A stretch of 64,000 nt of DNA from Cymbidium sinense (taxonomy: Eukaryota > Streptophyta > Magnoliopsida > Asparagales > Orchidaceae): the NCBI GenBank assembly GCA_021442155.1, contig CM038229.1, forward strand, positions 68,282,443-68,346,442. The letters run 5' to 3'. The notes under the pieces were generated by a model. It saw only the letters and a list, made by a program, of their open reading frames with translations, did no database searches and was not told where the DNA came from. Below, in pieces: positions 1 to 12,214 of the stretch. The stretch's first letter is position 1; every line of letters starts with the position of its first letter. The position numbers were made by a program, and so were the translations under genes.

Positions 1-971
1 GCAGAGAGTTGTGCTTCCACACGATGAACTAAGTCGGATATATAATGCGTTCTCGTGACAAGGACTAGGCTGATGAGTCCTCCAAGGAAAACTCCTCTTA
101 ATAGTTCAGGGTCTACTCTAGGTATTTGGTGAGCTTCTAAGGAGAACCTCTGGAAATATTCCTTAAGTGATTCACCCTCTTTCTGACGAATGTTGGAGAG
201 ATGGGAGGAATCTTTAATGATCCTCGTGCAATGAACTATTCTACTACATGCAGTTCGTCAAAGGTATGGATGGATCCCTTGAGGGTAACGGAAAGACTCG
301 ACAAAGCAAAGGTGTCGAGAGCTCTTGGATATGCATGATAGTCATGTAATGGTCGATGTGTTCATGTGGGTCAGTCGCCCCATCATAGAATCAATGTTCT
401 AAGCTTGAAACCCACGAATAGATGTTGGAGAATAGCTAGAAATGTGAGGATTCCTCATACAGGGGAAGATGATTTCTTGAAGGTGAAATTCCCCGCATTA
501 AGCGCCATAATTCTACATGTATAACATGACGAGTGGAACAGATGAGAATGTGTCAAGCTATCGAATAATTAGTAGAGTATTGAGCCGCACGAATGGATGA
601 GTAGAACTAGAAGGTCAAGGAGATCGATCACGGCCTCGCGGGGAACTTCGCGGTCAAGAAGATTAGCATTTTGACCTCCCACGCTAACGATCGATCTTGG
701 GGAGATGTGTCCGCGAAGGGTGTTGTGTTCCTCGCAAAAAAGTGGATCATCTCATTTTGAGACTCTTCCATTCGGCAGACACGATCTTCTAAAGAGATTC
801 ATCGCCTTCAACGACGGTCACGATATCGTGGGGAGTGAAGCGGTTGTCCTTGGTTCAAGGGTTGGTTTAGAGTGACGGAGTTCGAGAGGCCATTGCATTT
901 GAGCCTATGGCCATAATGAGGGTGTTCACGGAATTATGATTGAAGGGTTCTTTTCCCACGACGGCCAAACC
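1..971 (-). pseudogene. gag remnant of a minus-strand Ty3/gypsy element (5' part)
   Basis: Read on the minus strand, this is the internal 5' region and first part of gag of a gypsy element whose 5' LTR is at 972-1864. The reverse complement of about 1-430 matches the gag region at about 52980-53350 of the large gypsy element: phrases for a path through a fixed target sequence, RTWFY-like strand and F-x-x-F gag core are recognisable in the plus copy, and the same nucleotide order is seen here. The 700-930 part also matches the leader and gag start of that copy (52600-52680). No long open frame remains on the minus strand, so it is broken. The element continues beyond the left edge of the window. 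Confidence 0.75.
953..968 (-). other. primer-binding-like site of the minus-strand gypsy element
   Basis: On the minus strand the sequence TTGGCCGTCGTGGGAA follows the LTR end within a few bases. It resembles the primer-binding stretch seen at 12862-12880 (TTTGGCGTCGTCGTGGAAG) and the form TTTGGCGCC...TGGGAA common in plant Tat-type gypsy elements. The priming tRNA is not identified. Confidence 0.5.
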
Positions 972-1860
972 TGATGCTGAAAACAAGTTCGAAAAGTAAA
1001 AGTTTATGCCTTAGCTTTGAAATCCAAAGACACACACATGAAAGAGAAGAAAACTCTAGAATTTTTATGTGGAAAATCTCGAAAACAGGGAAAAAATAAC
1101 GAGGCCTGGCCTAGTAAAAAGCTTCCACTATATATTTATTTTGGAGTACAAGTTTTCCCGATATAGGATTACATATTTGTATATGAGAAGGGTTGACAAT
1201 AAGAATCCCATAATCAGACAACAACAGCTATGTAGTCAATGCTCGATTCGATGACAATGAAGGTTGTCGGATGATGACCGACGATGGTACAGGACCGACG
1301 ATAACAAAGCGGGGATGCACGGTCGGGATTACGATGATGGCGATAAACGATAATGACCGTGGTGCGCAGGCAGGCGGATGCACCATGACGAGATCGACGA
1401 TGATGAGGATCACGCAGATGATGACGATGATCGGCGACGGTGACAGGTGGATCGACGATGGTGAATCGCCGAGATTATGCTGAGGATTTTCGCTTTAGAG
1501 CTCTCTCACTCTTGCTTTTGGCTCCCCATAGAAGAGACTATTTATAGATTTGAGTGGCATCTCAGAATATATGCAAAATCAACCACTCCATCGGATGGCT
1601 CAAAATGATTTCTTTGATCATTTGATATATTTTAAGCATTTGACCGCTGAAGTCGTAATTATGAGATCGCTTTTAGATCCGCTCATGACGCTCGATTTGA
1701 CTATAAAAACTCCATGTTTAAGAGTCATTTAGGGATTTAATTGATATCCCAAAGTTTCCAATAATATTTTAAGTGTTTGATCCCAACTAGTTTCAACTTA
1801 GGATCAACTTACTTTTGACATCAAGATTCGTACTTCCATTAGTGATATTTTAAGTGTCAT

Positions 1861-1864
<4 letters not shown>
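972..1864 (-). repeat. gypsy LTR, minus strand (5' LTR of the element leaving the left edge)
   Basis: The reverse complement starts TGATATGACACTTAAAATA and ends about GCATCA, which gives TG...CA borders. It contains the family hallmarks: a block ending in aatccctaaa, the phrase tcaaatgatcaaag, a TATA box on the minus strand (1540-1546), a GTGGAAGC-like block and the tail with gtgtgtgtctttgg. In the middle (about 1230-1480) lies a GAC/GAT-rich degenerate triplet stretch in the place where the LTRs of the 11737 and 51557 elements have a purine-rich array. It abuts an (AT)n tract at its outer end. Confidence 0.75.
1540..1546 (-). promoter_or_regulatory. LTR TATA box
   Basis: The minus strand reads TCTATAAATAGTC. 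The same TATAAAT motif sits at the same relative position in the other LTRs of the family (12074, 16988, 34689, 36755), so it is the likely element promoter. Confidence 0.55.

Positions 1865-1952
<88 letters not shown>
1862..1952. repeat. (AT)n microsatellite
   Basis: About 45 uninterrupted AT units directly next to the outer end of the minus-strand gypsy LTR. A similar tract flanks the LTR element ending at 37236. Confidence 0.95.
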
Positions 1953-1955
<3 letters not shown>

Positions 1956-2832
1956 CGAAAACACCAAAAGGTCTTCGGTCTGGCCTGCGGCAACAGAATC
2001 TTTCCTCTGTTACCGAAGTTATTGTTCTGAACGATAACTGATTTATTACCTTTTATTTCATATACTTTTATATCTTCAAACCAACTTTCTTGAATTGCAT
2101 ATTAGTAGATTATTTGTAAATCGAGAAAAATCTTTAAATAGAAATCAATAAATAGAATTTTTTTTTTTTTTTTTTGAATGAGGTTGTATTAATGCATTTT
2201 TTATCACCATGCGATATAATCAAATGTTTAAAAATATTATTTTAGTGATTTTAATTATTATTATGAGTTTTTATATTTTATATAAATATCTTCAATAATA
2301 ACAAATATTGGTGGCGATTATTATTTTAAAAATACGAAAGCTCTTTAAAATAATTTGAAGGCTTTAAAATAAAATGTTTTTTTTAAATAAAAAATTAGAT
2401 ATTAAACAAATACATCTTAAAAAACATTAAAAAATAAAAACATTTTCAAATAAAAAATGCTTGATATGTTAAAAAAAGTTATCTCCGCTGTTAACTTGAT
2501 TTCAAACATACTAAAAATTAAAAATTTTATAAAATTTTATTATATATTTATAGTGAAATTTTACTATATATATAGTAAAAATTTAATAAAATTTTATTAT
2601 ATATTTATAGTGAAATTTTACTATATATATATATATATATACAGAAATTATTTTCATAAACAGACTGCGAAAATACTGCTCACAAGTGAAGGCTAGCTTT
2701 CTTCGTAAGGTCACGCACCGGTTTCTCCTCCACGTTCTGCGTCAAATTCTTGGGTACAATTATCGAGTGGGCGTGAAAATTAAATCCTGCCTTTAGAAAT
2801 TATTTAGAAGTTATTAAGTCCAAATTATTCGG

Positions 2833-2837
<5 letters not shown>

Positions 2838-2890
<53 letters not shown>
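2838..2890. repeat. (AT)n microsatellite
   Basis: AT dinucleotides with a single GT interruption. They produce a spurious IYIYIY reading frame on the minus strand. Confidence 0.9.
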
Positions 2891-2893
<3 letters not shown>

Positions 2894-3137
2894 ATCGAGT
2901 ATACAAATAATTAAATATTTATTATGTACACAATTAATATATAATAATTCAGATGAACTCTGAGGGCAATTGATTGAGAGGATTGTCCTCTTCATGGGTA
3001 TACTATAAGGGAAGTGTAGTATGATCATTTTGAAGGGGGAGTTACCATTCTGTTGCTCCTGCAGAACAACTAAGTTAAAACAAATTGTTTTAAGGAATAT
3101 ATGCCACAAATAAATTAGCATCCAATCACGGAAGAAA

Positions 3138-3683
3138 TAGGACTACAAAATGCATTCAATGAGTTACGCGACTCTCGACAGAGCTCATTCATGTTAGATT
3201 AACTAATCGATTGAGCTTTGATCATTTATGTAAATACTTGATTGCTAAATGAACAAATTTGAATAACTTGTTGTTCATTCATTTATGTCATGAATAATCA
3301 TTTAAAGTTTCAACAAGTTTCGTTAATGGATTACGCCGACAAGGCTTGATTAAGATTTGTTAAACGATATCATTTAAAATTTTATTTTTATGCTTAATAA
3401 ACTTTATTTGATACAATTTGTATATATTTCTCAACAAGCTGCTCACAAACAAGCTCGATTAAGCACGTTTATTTTATTAAACAAGTTATTTATTAACAGG
3501 CTCGATAAGCTTAATCTGAATAGAGCTCTTGAACAAACTTGCGCAGAGCTAGAACAATGTTTTTTTAAAACGAGCTCAAGCTTGAACATCATTCTAAATA
3601 CTCGAATCAAGCTCGATAATGATAAACAGGGTTGAACTTGTACAAGGACATACTTGGCTCGGCTTGGTTCGTTTGTAGCCCTA
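3138..3683. mobile_element. Non-autonomous hAT-type element (MITE), copy 1
   Basis: Terminal inverted repeats are TAGGACTACAAA at the left and, reversed from the right end, TAGGGCTACAAACGAACC. The flanking 8-mers are ggaagaaa (3130-3137) and ggaggaaa (3684-3691), an 8-bp target duplication with one change, as expected for hAT transposons. The interior is made of degenerate gagctcgaacaag-type words in both orientations and has no transposase. The copy-2 S segment near 38930-38950 runs through the insertion point without the element, which gives an approximate empty site. It belongs to the same family as the element at 19235-19829. Confidence 0.8.
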
Positions 3684-3763
3684 GGAGGAAATATATGATA
3701 GAAATGATAATATTTGAAGAAAAGGTCAAATATAAGAATTGATTAAAATTTATATTACCTATT

Positions 3764-6700
3764 GTTGACCTCACTTTTGAAGTGAGTTCTCAACTTCCTC
3801 ATCATAGGTCTAGAATTCTTGTAGACACTAAGAACTCCTTAGTCTTAAGACACTGCTAGTGATTAGACAAACACTTAACCTAAGCCTAGAGACTTAGAAG
3901 GTTTAGCCATAGGAATAGATTATGCTTTAGGGACTTTGGAAAAACTTGTCTTCCCTATGCCTCAAACCCAATCCATGCTTCCACCCTCAAACCAAACCTC
4001 AAATTCAAATCTAAATTATAAATCAATTACAACTCTAAATGATTGAAATCCATGACCAAACTTGAATTCAAAATCCTTCCTAAGTCTTTTGATTTCATCC
4101 TATGGACTTAGCCTTAACTAAATCCAAATCAATCTCAATTCATTTGATTTTCTCAAATATCAATTCAATCTCAAATCAAAATTTCAATTCAAATCCAAGT
4201 TCAAATGATTCAATTCCATGATCAAATCCAAATTCAACCAAATTTCTTTCTAAGCCTTTTTAACCTACATCCACGAGCTTCATCAAATTTGCTTTCAAAT
4301 CACTCCAAACTCGAGTTATTTTCTCATGAATCATTTATATCTTCATTTATATTCTCAAATATAAATGAAATATAAATTCAAATAGCCAAAACCAAATCCA
4401 AAATCAAACCAAAATCTAATTTGTACCATTTAAGTCAATTTCTTGGACTTAACTAAATCCTATCCAAATGAAGTCAAAACTAACGGATTTTCTCTTCAAT
4501 CAATCATTAATTCAATCATTTATTCAAATATAAATGAAATCTACAATCATCAATCCAAATCAAAATTAATTCAAGTCAACCCAACCTAACCCTTTTGACT
4601 TGAAATGTTCAATTGAACCAAAACTCATTTGAACCCAAATCAATTGCAATTAGATTTATATGTCAATCTCAAATCCATATATAAACTCAATTAAATCAAA
4701 CCCAACTTAAAATTAAGCCAACTAAACTCAATTGGCTCACTTGACCCAAAGTAGCCAATTTGACCTACATGAACTAAAATTCAATTTCATTCAAATCAAT
4801 ATGAATTAAGCCAATCCAAACTTCATGTCATGATTTTTGATCATCTTAGGTTAATCAATTATCTTGAATTGGGTCAAACCAAGTCAATCTAGCCCATTGA
4901 CTAAGTCAACCCTTTAACCCATATGAACCAAAACTAGCCAAATTACAACATAAACTAAATTGATTGCAACCAATGGCTCAAATTCATTCCAAATTTATTA
5001 TTGAAGTTGACCACAGCCTTAATTAAGCCCAATTTAACCAATTGGTCGACCTAACCCAACTTAGCCCAAACTGACCTTAAGGGTCACATCAAGCTAAAAC
5101 CCAATCAAATATAAATTGAACTTAGCCAAAACCTACAATATATTTTAAATGATCAACCAAACTCAAACCAAGCCATGATTCAAACCAATTTGGTCAAATT
5201 GGTCAACTCAACTCAAATTAACCTAAAGGATCAAATTGGCCAAAATTCAAATTAAATCTAAATTAAATCAATTTGATTGAAACAAATTGAACCAACATAA
5301 TTCAAATGATCATTTGAACTTGTCACAACCCTTGGTTTGATCGAATTTGACCAATTGGTCAACCTAATAGATTGACCCAAATTAAACCAAATGAACTCCA
5401 AATAACATGAAATTTGGTCCAACTCAATTTGACATATTTCAAATCTACTCAAATCAAATTTAATGTCAAATGACTGCTTTATCATTGGGTCAAGAGCATC
5501 CCATGAGAAAAGACGCTCACTTAAATGATCATTTCTCTTCCTTGACCACTTGACACTCATCCATTGGTCCACATAGACACTAAGGATACTGATCATCTAA
5601 CCCAAGAGGTGGTTGGGGAAGCCATAACTCATGGGGAGGTGAATTCACCCACCTATCCCATTGAAATACTTGCTATGAAGGACTCTCACCTCCCCTTGCT
5701 AAGACACTCATTTATCCTTCATGACAGCCACTTTTCATGCCTTGGCTAACCAAAATGAGCCACCTAAGATGATTCCCTTCCATTCCCAACCACCCCCAAG
5801 CCAAATGATAATATTTTAGAGCAAAAAATCAAACAAAATGAGGGATTCTCGTCCACTTTTGAAACTAAGGTATTATAGGCAGCAAAACTTCCTCTCTCAC
5901 TCTCATTTTTATTTCTTAGAGCTCTCAAATCAACCAGCAATCATTCACACTTGATTTTGGAGTGAAAAATACAAAAATAAGTGGATTTTGGCGATGAAGT
6001 GGCGGCCCATAGATAAGACATCGTTTCGAAGTGAAGGCGAAAGTGTAAGCCCATTCAAGGCTTCTTACTCCACTCAAAAGCGTGCTCAGATCATCACCGC
6101 CGTCGAAAATCATCCCCGTTGAGGTAATCTTCAAAACCCATAACTGATATTATGTTTTCTTGCTTTTTGTGATGATTTTCTTGTGATTTTAGAAAATTTT
6201 CTTAGATAAACCTCACATTTTTCATTTTATTTGATCAAAATACTAAATAGAATTTTTCCAGTGAAGATCGACATGAAAATGAGACCAATCGGATCTCATT
6301 TTATTTTTGATTTTCTCATCATTTTTGTCATTTGGAGAACAATTTATTTGATCCCTTGTTCGCGGATCACGACTTTTAGCCGCACTGCTGAACTCTGATC
6401 ATGTGTTTCACGCGACGGATCTCATGTTTTCGCCAAATTCAATTTATCATCGAATCATGTGAATATCGGATGGTCCAAAATTGAGCCGATCTCCTTTTTA
6501 GACATTCCCAATTAACGCGTCAAGTGCATGCCTCCCAATCGCCGCCACATGGAACCACAATCGACGAAAATCGCATGGCATCACGACTTTTTCACGGTTT
6601 ATCAGGTTATGGAATTTAGTTTTTTTTAAAAATTATTTAAATTATCTGGGGAAATTTTAAAAATTCATAGAAAATAATAATACTTATACAAAAATTTTAA

Positions 6701-7665
6701 AACAAAGAAATTGTTAGATTCATCTTTAGGTGGAGCCAAAATGTAAAAATCAAAAATACACATCATATTAAGTTCAATTTTTTAGGGATTGAAATTGAAG
6801 TTAAAATATACCTAACATAAAAATTTCAAATTAAAATAACTTTTGAATTGAAAGATATTGAATTTTGAAGTTCAAATGATTTATTTTAATAAAATAAATT
6901 AATAGACTTCATAAAAATCATCTTAATCAACTAAAACTTTAAAAAATCATAAATAATTATAAAAAATCTAAAAAATATAAATAAATACTAATTTTAAAGA
7001 TATTTTAGAGGAGATTAATTTAAAATTAATTTTAATTAATTTTGAAAAGTAATTAAAGCTTAATTTGGGCTTAACTGAAAACTTAATTAGCTTAATTACT
7101 CCCTAATTATCCAAGTAATTAATATCAAACTTTCTGAGTTTGATTAATGGGATGACCTCTATTTCTCATAATTTTCTAAAGATTTATTGCTTAGTTAATT
7201 AGAGAAATTGCTTATCTTAGCCTTAATTACTCTCTTAATTAATTAGGTGATTCATTAACATGTTAAACAGTAAGAAAATCATTAATTAAGCTTATTAATT
7301 ATTGTGAGATAATGAATAGACGAGGGGAATGAAATTGGGACCTCTTTCTCATTCTTTTCTCTAAGTTCATTTCACTTGACTTGAAATCAATTAATTTGGA
7401 ATTAATTAATTGTCTAATTTCTTAATTAATTAAATTGAAATCATAATCATTTCAAAACTTATCTAATTAAGTTTTTTGGGTAGCTCTTTGGGTGTTTAAT
7501 AATCTAAAGAGAAAGCTAATGAAATTATAGTTAGCTCACATGTGTGAGAAAATCATAAGAGAAATTAAATGAGCTCCTTAAGTTTAATTAATTAAGAATT
7601 TTGAGATAATTGCATTAGGCCCCTTTCATTTCATATGAGCATTGCTATTTACCAATGCTATTATA
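3764..7665 (+). repeat. Repeat X, plus-strand copy
   Basis: A 3.9-kb AT-rich block without coding capacity. It starts TGTTGACCTCAC, the sequence also found in reverse complement at the outer end of the inverted copy (about 31960). Order of contents: a 200-bp conserved head (3764-3960); about 1.5 kb of degenerate short words such as caattcaaatccaa with few G on this strand (3950-5450); a moderately complex part (5560-6120); a GC-richer stretch (6360-6590); and an AT-rich part full of ttaattaatta (6600-7660). The same order appears reversed at 31960-28850 and 24560-22880. It could be a long LTR or the body of a non-autonomous element; the TG start favours an LTR but I found no matching CA end or target duplication. 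Confidence 0.65.
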
Positions 7666-8639
7666 ACTGAATGGCGGTTTGGAATCGATCACTGCACGTG
7701 CTTTAAAACCGCTCAACAAAGCGTGGAGACAGTTCGATCAATCTGCAAAACCTGAGAATCGACTGCGGTTCGATCAATCTGCCGGTCCACGATCGAATGG
7801 CTGTAATACCTCGAGCGGCTGCTCAGATCCGTAGCGGCTCACTAATGAAGGTATATGCAAAACATTTTATATCAAAGCATAGCATATGCAGATAATAAAA
7901 AAACACTATATAAAGCTCAAAATATGCTCAAAATGCAAACACAATAGCATTGTTATTTGGATTAATATAGCCCAACACGAAGGAACGATCCACAACTGCA
8001 GTTTTATGGGCCTTTCGTAGCCCAATTGATGCTCATTCTCAAGAGAGGTCGTCTCCACTGCACTTTGTTTGTTTATAATGATTTCAGATTTGGCCCGGCC
8101 CACGAAATCGCTTAATGAACATGCAAGTTTGCATGTGATAAAAAAGCTCATAGTGTAATATACTTGATTCAACATAACTCATGAGAAGATTTTTTTTAAG
8201 ACTGCTGGTGGGCTCAATTCAGAAGCCCACCATTGAAGCTTGTTCGACTTAGTTTATGCAAGTTGCCTCTCTCTATTTATAATATTTATTTAATATTGTA
8301 AGATTTTCTACTCTCATGATTTTTATTGGTCTATAAATTTTCAAGTAAATGTGTACTTTTTATTTTATAATTATATGTATACATATATTACATTCTAAAA
8401 AATTTATGATAGTACAATAAAATCCTCTTTTTAATTTTATATAAAAATGATGCACGAATTTAAAGATAATAAAGAAGAATATATAAAATATCATAATTTT
8501 TTACTTGAAAAAAAAAATCTGGGGCTAGCACAATCATAATAGTCCACTATTTATATAAAATTATAGAGTTTCACTCTTCTCTCCAATTAAAGAAAACTAG
8601 ATTACAAAACTGTAAATATATAAAAGTTATGTAACAATA
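7666..8639. other. No gene recognised
   Basis: Similarity to the inverted X copy stops at about 7665. A GC-richer stretch follows (7670-7850, with two near copies of gttcgatcaatctgc at 7732 and 7769) and then AT-rich sequence. A 89-residue minus-strand open frame at 7906-8175 matches nothing I know. Confidence 0.6.
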
Positions 8640-9140
8640 GTTTAAAAATAACATAACTAAAATGATCATATGGTCATCGTTGGACTACAACAACTGCTGA
8701 TTGTGGTCAACAGTAGTTGTTGACAGTGGTCATCTTCAAACTCCTAAATTTCGAACTAAACTCTTAGCTCCTCTCTTCTGTGATTTGAATGAGGTTCTAT
8801 TTATAGTATTTAAAGATGAGCATTTTGATAAATCTAGCTACAATCTCACAATATTTCATCAAATGGTCTATACTAAATCCTTTGATCATAGATTATTCTT
8901 ACAATATTTAGGTGCTTTAATAACCTCTAATTTGAGTGATATTCGGCTTATTAGATTTTTCTCTTTGAGTCACTTGATTTGACTGTATTCATGTTAGATT
9001 TGGAGATCGTTTAACCCTTCAGTTAATATCTTTAACCTTTCCATTATATTTTAAATATTTGATTTGGATACATTTGAACTCAAATAGGATTGTTTGTGGT
9101 GTTAGTGTGTTTGCCTCATTTAAATACTTAGTTTGACTAT
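8640..9140 (-). repeat. Decayed gypsy LTR fragment, minus strand
   Basis: Read on the minus strand it follows the U3 part of the LTR at 972-1864: a phrase of the caaatcaagtgactcaaag type, a TATA-like tataaatag (8811-8820 reversed) and a triplet-rich remnant near 8660-8740 with gtggtcaacagtag. Divergence is high and no borders can be set. Confidence 0.45.
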
Positions 9141-9177
9141 AAATTTACGTAAATTGATTGATAAAAAACTGATTTTT

Positions 9178-9226
<49 letters not shown>

Positions 9227-9759
9227 AAATTAATGGCTACGACAAAAAGTATAAACATCAGCATTTCACATTTATTGAATAAGTTAAAAAAATATATTAT
9301 AATCATTTATACGTTGCTTGCATGTTACCAGTAAATAGCTATGCGCTTTTTTTTTTTTTTTTTTGTCGCTAGCTTGAAGAGATAATAAGTTTTGGAGTTC
9401 ACCACAGGAATGCAGGTATGAATATTTGCACATGGGCGAGGGAAGATCATTTATCATGCATGAAATCACTTGCGCAATTCATTTTATGCGCTTGTCAGAT
9501 TTAAGAATTATTAAGCGGTACAAAAAGTTGCAGGTTTCCCCTAACAAGAAGTTACTGAACATTACTCTGGATTTACAGTTTGTGATGGATAAAACAGTTA
9601 AATAATATTTATAGAATTTCTTCAGTTGATATAAGAAAATATCCACTTGATTAAGCAGAGATTTTATTTTAATTTTTAGATGAGTCTTTTTTTTTTTGTA
9701 TGAATTAAGTGTTTGGTAGTTTACAAAAATATTTTTGTAGTTGATCTATTTGTTATTTA
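9141..9759. other. No gene; (CT)n/(AT)n and poly-T tracts
   Basis: Contains a (TC)15-type run followed by (AT)n (9181-9226) and a T18 run (9347-9364). The minus-strand frame at 9284-9469 begins from the poly-T tract and is not convincing. Confidence 0.6.
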
Positions 9760-11340
9760 TTGCATATTAGAAAGTTCACCTTAAAAGAGTAGAAAACCTT
9801 TTAAGTCTCAACTTTGCATGAAAATTTATCACATACAAAGAAATAAGTGACAAGTTAAAATCATGAAAAACATTAAAAATTTTGTATAGAAAACTCAAGT
9901 ACGGAGAAACTATGAGGCTAGGTATAGCTCATGTTTTTGTATTTGGTGAGCGTTTGTTATAAATATTTGCTCGCCCCTAAAATTGGAGAATGAGATATTA
10001 CAAGAGTGGGCTGCTACTGAAGGATATCACATATTCAATAAGGTACATTTTGATTGATGGGGCAAAATGACAATGACTCGATAGTGGAGGTCAGATGGTT
10101 ATATACAATGAAGGATAGTATGGTATGACAATAATGATCAAGGAGTTCTATGATGACAGTCAGCCGATGATCTAATGTTGATAGTTTGGGGATGGCAATA
10201 AGGAGGCAATTTGACTATAGGGATCATACATTAGTGGTCTAATGATGTTGGTTTAAAATCTGGTTTGAAAGCGATCTAAGCGACTTCGATGATCAAATGG
10301 TAGTGATTCTATGGAAATTAGATGGTGGTCAAAAGACAATAGTCAAATGACGATGATCTAGAGACAATAGTGAGGAGGTGATTTGACGATGGCAGTTGGA
10401 TAATAATAGTTTGGCAATGGCAATCGGATGGTGGTGGTTCGGCTATGTTGGTTAGGAGGCGGGCCAATGATGGTAGTTAGAGAGCAGTTCTATCACAACA
10501 GTGATAGTTTGGTGATGGTTGTAGAACAGTGGTGGTCTGATAATGGTGGTCAAGAGGTGATTCAATGATTGTGGTCAAACGGTGGTGGTTCAGGGATGTC
10601 GAAGAAATGGTGTTCAAAGAAAAGTTCATGGCCATGGTCATGAGGCATCCAAGTGATAACAATCAAACGATTGTGCTCTAGTGATGACATTTCGGAGATG
10701 GTCCGATGATGACGATTAGACGATGGTGGTTTGATGAAGGTAGTGATTCGATTAAGACAGTCGAGAGGTGAGTTAACGACAATGAACAGAAGGTAGCCTA
10801 ATGACAATGGTTGAACAATAGTAATTTGATGATAGCAATTAGGAGGCACCGATGAAGTTGCTTGGATGGTGGTAGTCCTATGGAATTCTTTAAACTTCAG
10901 AGCTCTCTTTAATCGCAAATTAAAGTCCCTTTCATCTGAAGAATGAAGGCACATTTATATATTTGAAAAGTGACATTTTTGTAAATATAAGTAAAATATA
11001 AATTACTTCATCTAACAACCCAAAATGACCCTCTTAATCATAAGAAGTTTCTCAAGCATTTCAGTGTGTTAATGTTGTTAGAATTCAATAATCTTTGGCT
11101 CATTAATTCATCTCTTTGAGACACTCAATTTGATTATAAGTATATCAATTTTAAAGATAATTTGATAAGTCAAATGATAATCTAATATTTCAATAATATT
11201 TAATGTGTTTGATTTCGTCTCATCTCACTCAAATCAAGTCACTTTTGTTGTCATCATTTTTATTTTTATTTTGGTTGAGATGGTCAACTTGACTTCAAGA
11301 TTTGCAGAACAGGAGTTTGAATGGCTGAGAATACAAATTT
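9760..11340 (-). repeat. Decayed gypsy LTR with expanded triplet-like array, minus strand
   Basis: On the minus strand the order is the same as in the LTR at 972-1864. The U3 phrases are at 11340-10940 (gactataa-type block, aatctttgg, tgatt-tgagtgag), then a long degenerate array at 10870-10060, then the U5 part at 10000-9760 (the strand opposite attttgtatagaaaactc). The array consists of variants of gatggtggttcgatgatgg on the plus strand, about 35-45 bp apart, and is roughly 800 bp compared with 240 bp in the 972-1864 LTR. The reading frames at 10477-10954 come from this array. It may be a solo LTR. Confidence 0.5.
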
Positions 11341-11731
11341 AGATATTGTCCAATTGAGTATGCATCATGATTCATACTTGAACAATTTGATTTTTTTTTA
11401 ATGACATATCAACCCTAAAACTTGATGATTTAAAATTTGCTAATTAAAAAACTTGATACTTTTAATGAAATAAGAAACTCAATGTCACACTTAATCACTA
11501 GTTAATCTTGGTAAAAAAATACATTTTAATACTTTATTTAAAATTAATCATTGTTCCATCTAAATATGTGATTAATAGGCATAAATAATTTGTGTGTGCA
11601 TATAAACACACTTATTTACTAGCCAAACCCCACTTAAATAATAAGCCATATATAAGAAAGTCTCTCACATTACTACTACTCTTATCTAAATTTGTTATTT
11701 TTTAAGGAGGTCATATATAATCACATCATTT
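11341..11731. other. AT-rich spacer, no gene seen
   Basis: AT-rich sequence with no long reading frame and no recognised repeat. It is the left flank of the element starting at 11737. Confidence 0.6.
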
Positions 11732-12073
11732 CATAGTGATATGGCTCTCAAAATATGACTAGTCAAAGCACAAATCTTGATGTCGAAAGCGATATGATTT
11801 TGAGTCAAAAACCGATCAAGATCAAGCACTTAAAATATCATTGGAATCTTTGGGACATCAATTAAATCCCAAAACAACTCTCAAATAGGGAGTGTTTATA
11901 GTCAAATCGAGCGTCTCGACGAGCCGGATCTAACAAGCCTAAGATCTCATAATTCCGATTTCATTTGGGCATCCAAATGCTCAAAATACATCAAATGATC
12001 GAAGGAATCATCGAGCGTCGTCGAGGAGTGGTATGGGCCTTACATGAATTTCCAAGAATGCCCTCCTCCCATC

Positions 12074-12080
12074 TATAAAT
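12074..12080 (+). promoter_or_regulatory. LTR TATA box
   Basis: TATAAAT within cccatctataaatagg. Its position, mid-LTR and before the purine array, suggests that transcription starts about 30 bp downstream, near 12105-12115. Confidence 0.6.
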
Positions 12081-12214
12081 AGGCCTTCATTCCTCACATG
12101 AAGGAGGCCAAGTGAAGAACAAATGAAGAGGAGCTGAAGCAAGGAAGAAGAGGAGAAGCCAGCTCGATCGTCAACTCCAACCCGCCGTCGCTGATCCTTG
12201 TCGCCGTCAATCTG

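Larger units (their letters stand above)
1953..3763 (+). repeat. Repeat segment S, copy 1 (interrupted by a hAT MITE)
   Basis: This stretch recurs, diverged, at 33946-34386 and 37327-39010. Shared landmarks are ggtcttcggt-ctggcctgcgg followed by a mirrored cctctgttaccg (1970-2020 and 33970-34015), tttcttgaattgcatat, gtgattttaattattatta, aacaaatattggtgg (2300 and 37972), aattcagatgaactct (2946 and 38818), gggaagtgtagtatg, cagaacaac and gataatatttgaagaaaa (3703 and 38950). It holds (AT)n tracts (2838-2890) and a poly-T run (2160-2175). The short open frames are low complexity; I see no gene. The nature of the segment is unknown; it could be a diverged transposon or a segmental duplication. Confidence 0.7.

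Noticed and set aside
5258..5596. 112-residue minus-strand frame
   Set aside because: Lies mostly in the degenerate word array of repeat X; there is no similar frame in the inverted copy.
7906..8175. 89-residue minus-strand frame
   Set aside because: No recognisable motif, no family resemblance, length expected by chance in AT-rich DNA of this size.
10477..10954. Minus-strand frames rich in H, P, T and S
   Set aside because: Antisense of the degenerate triplet array in a decayed LTR.
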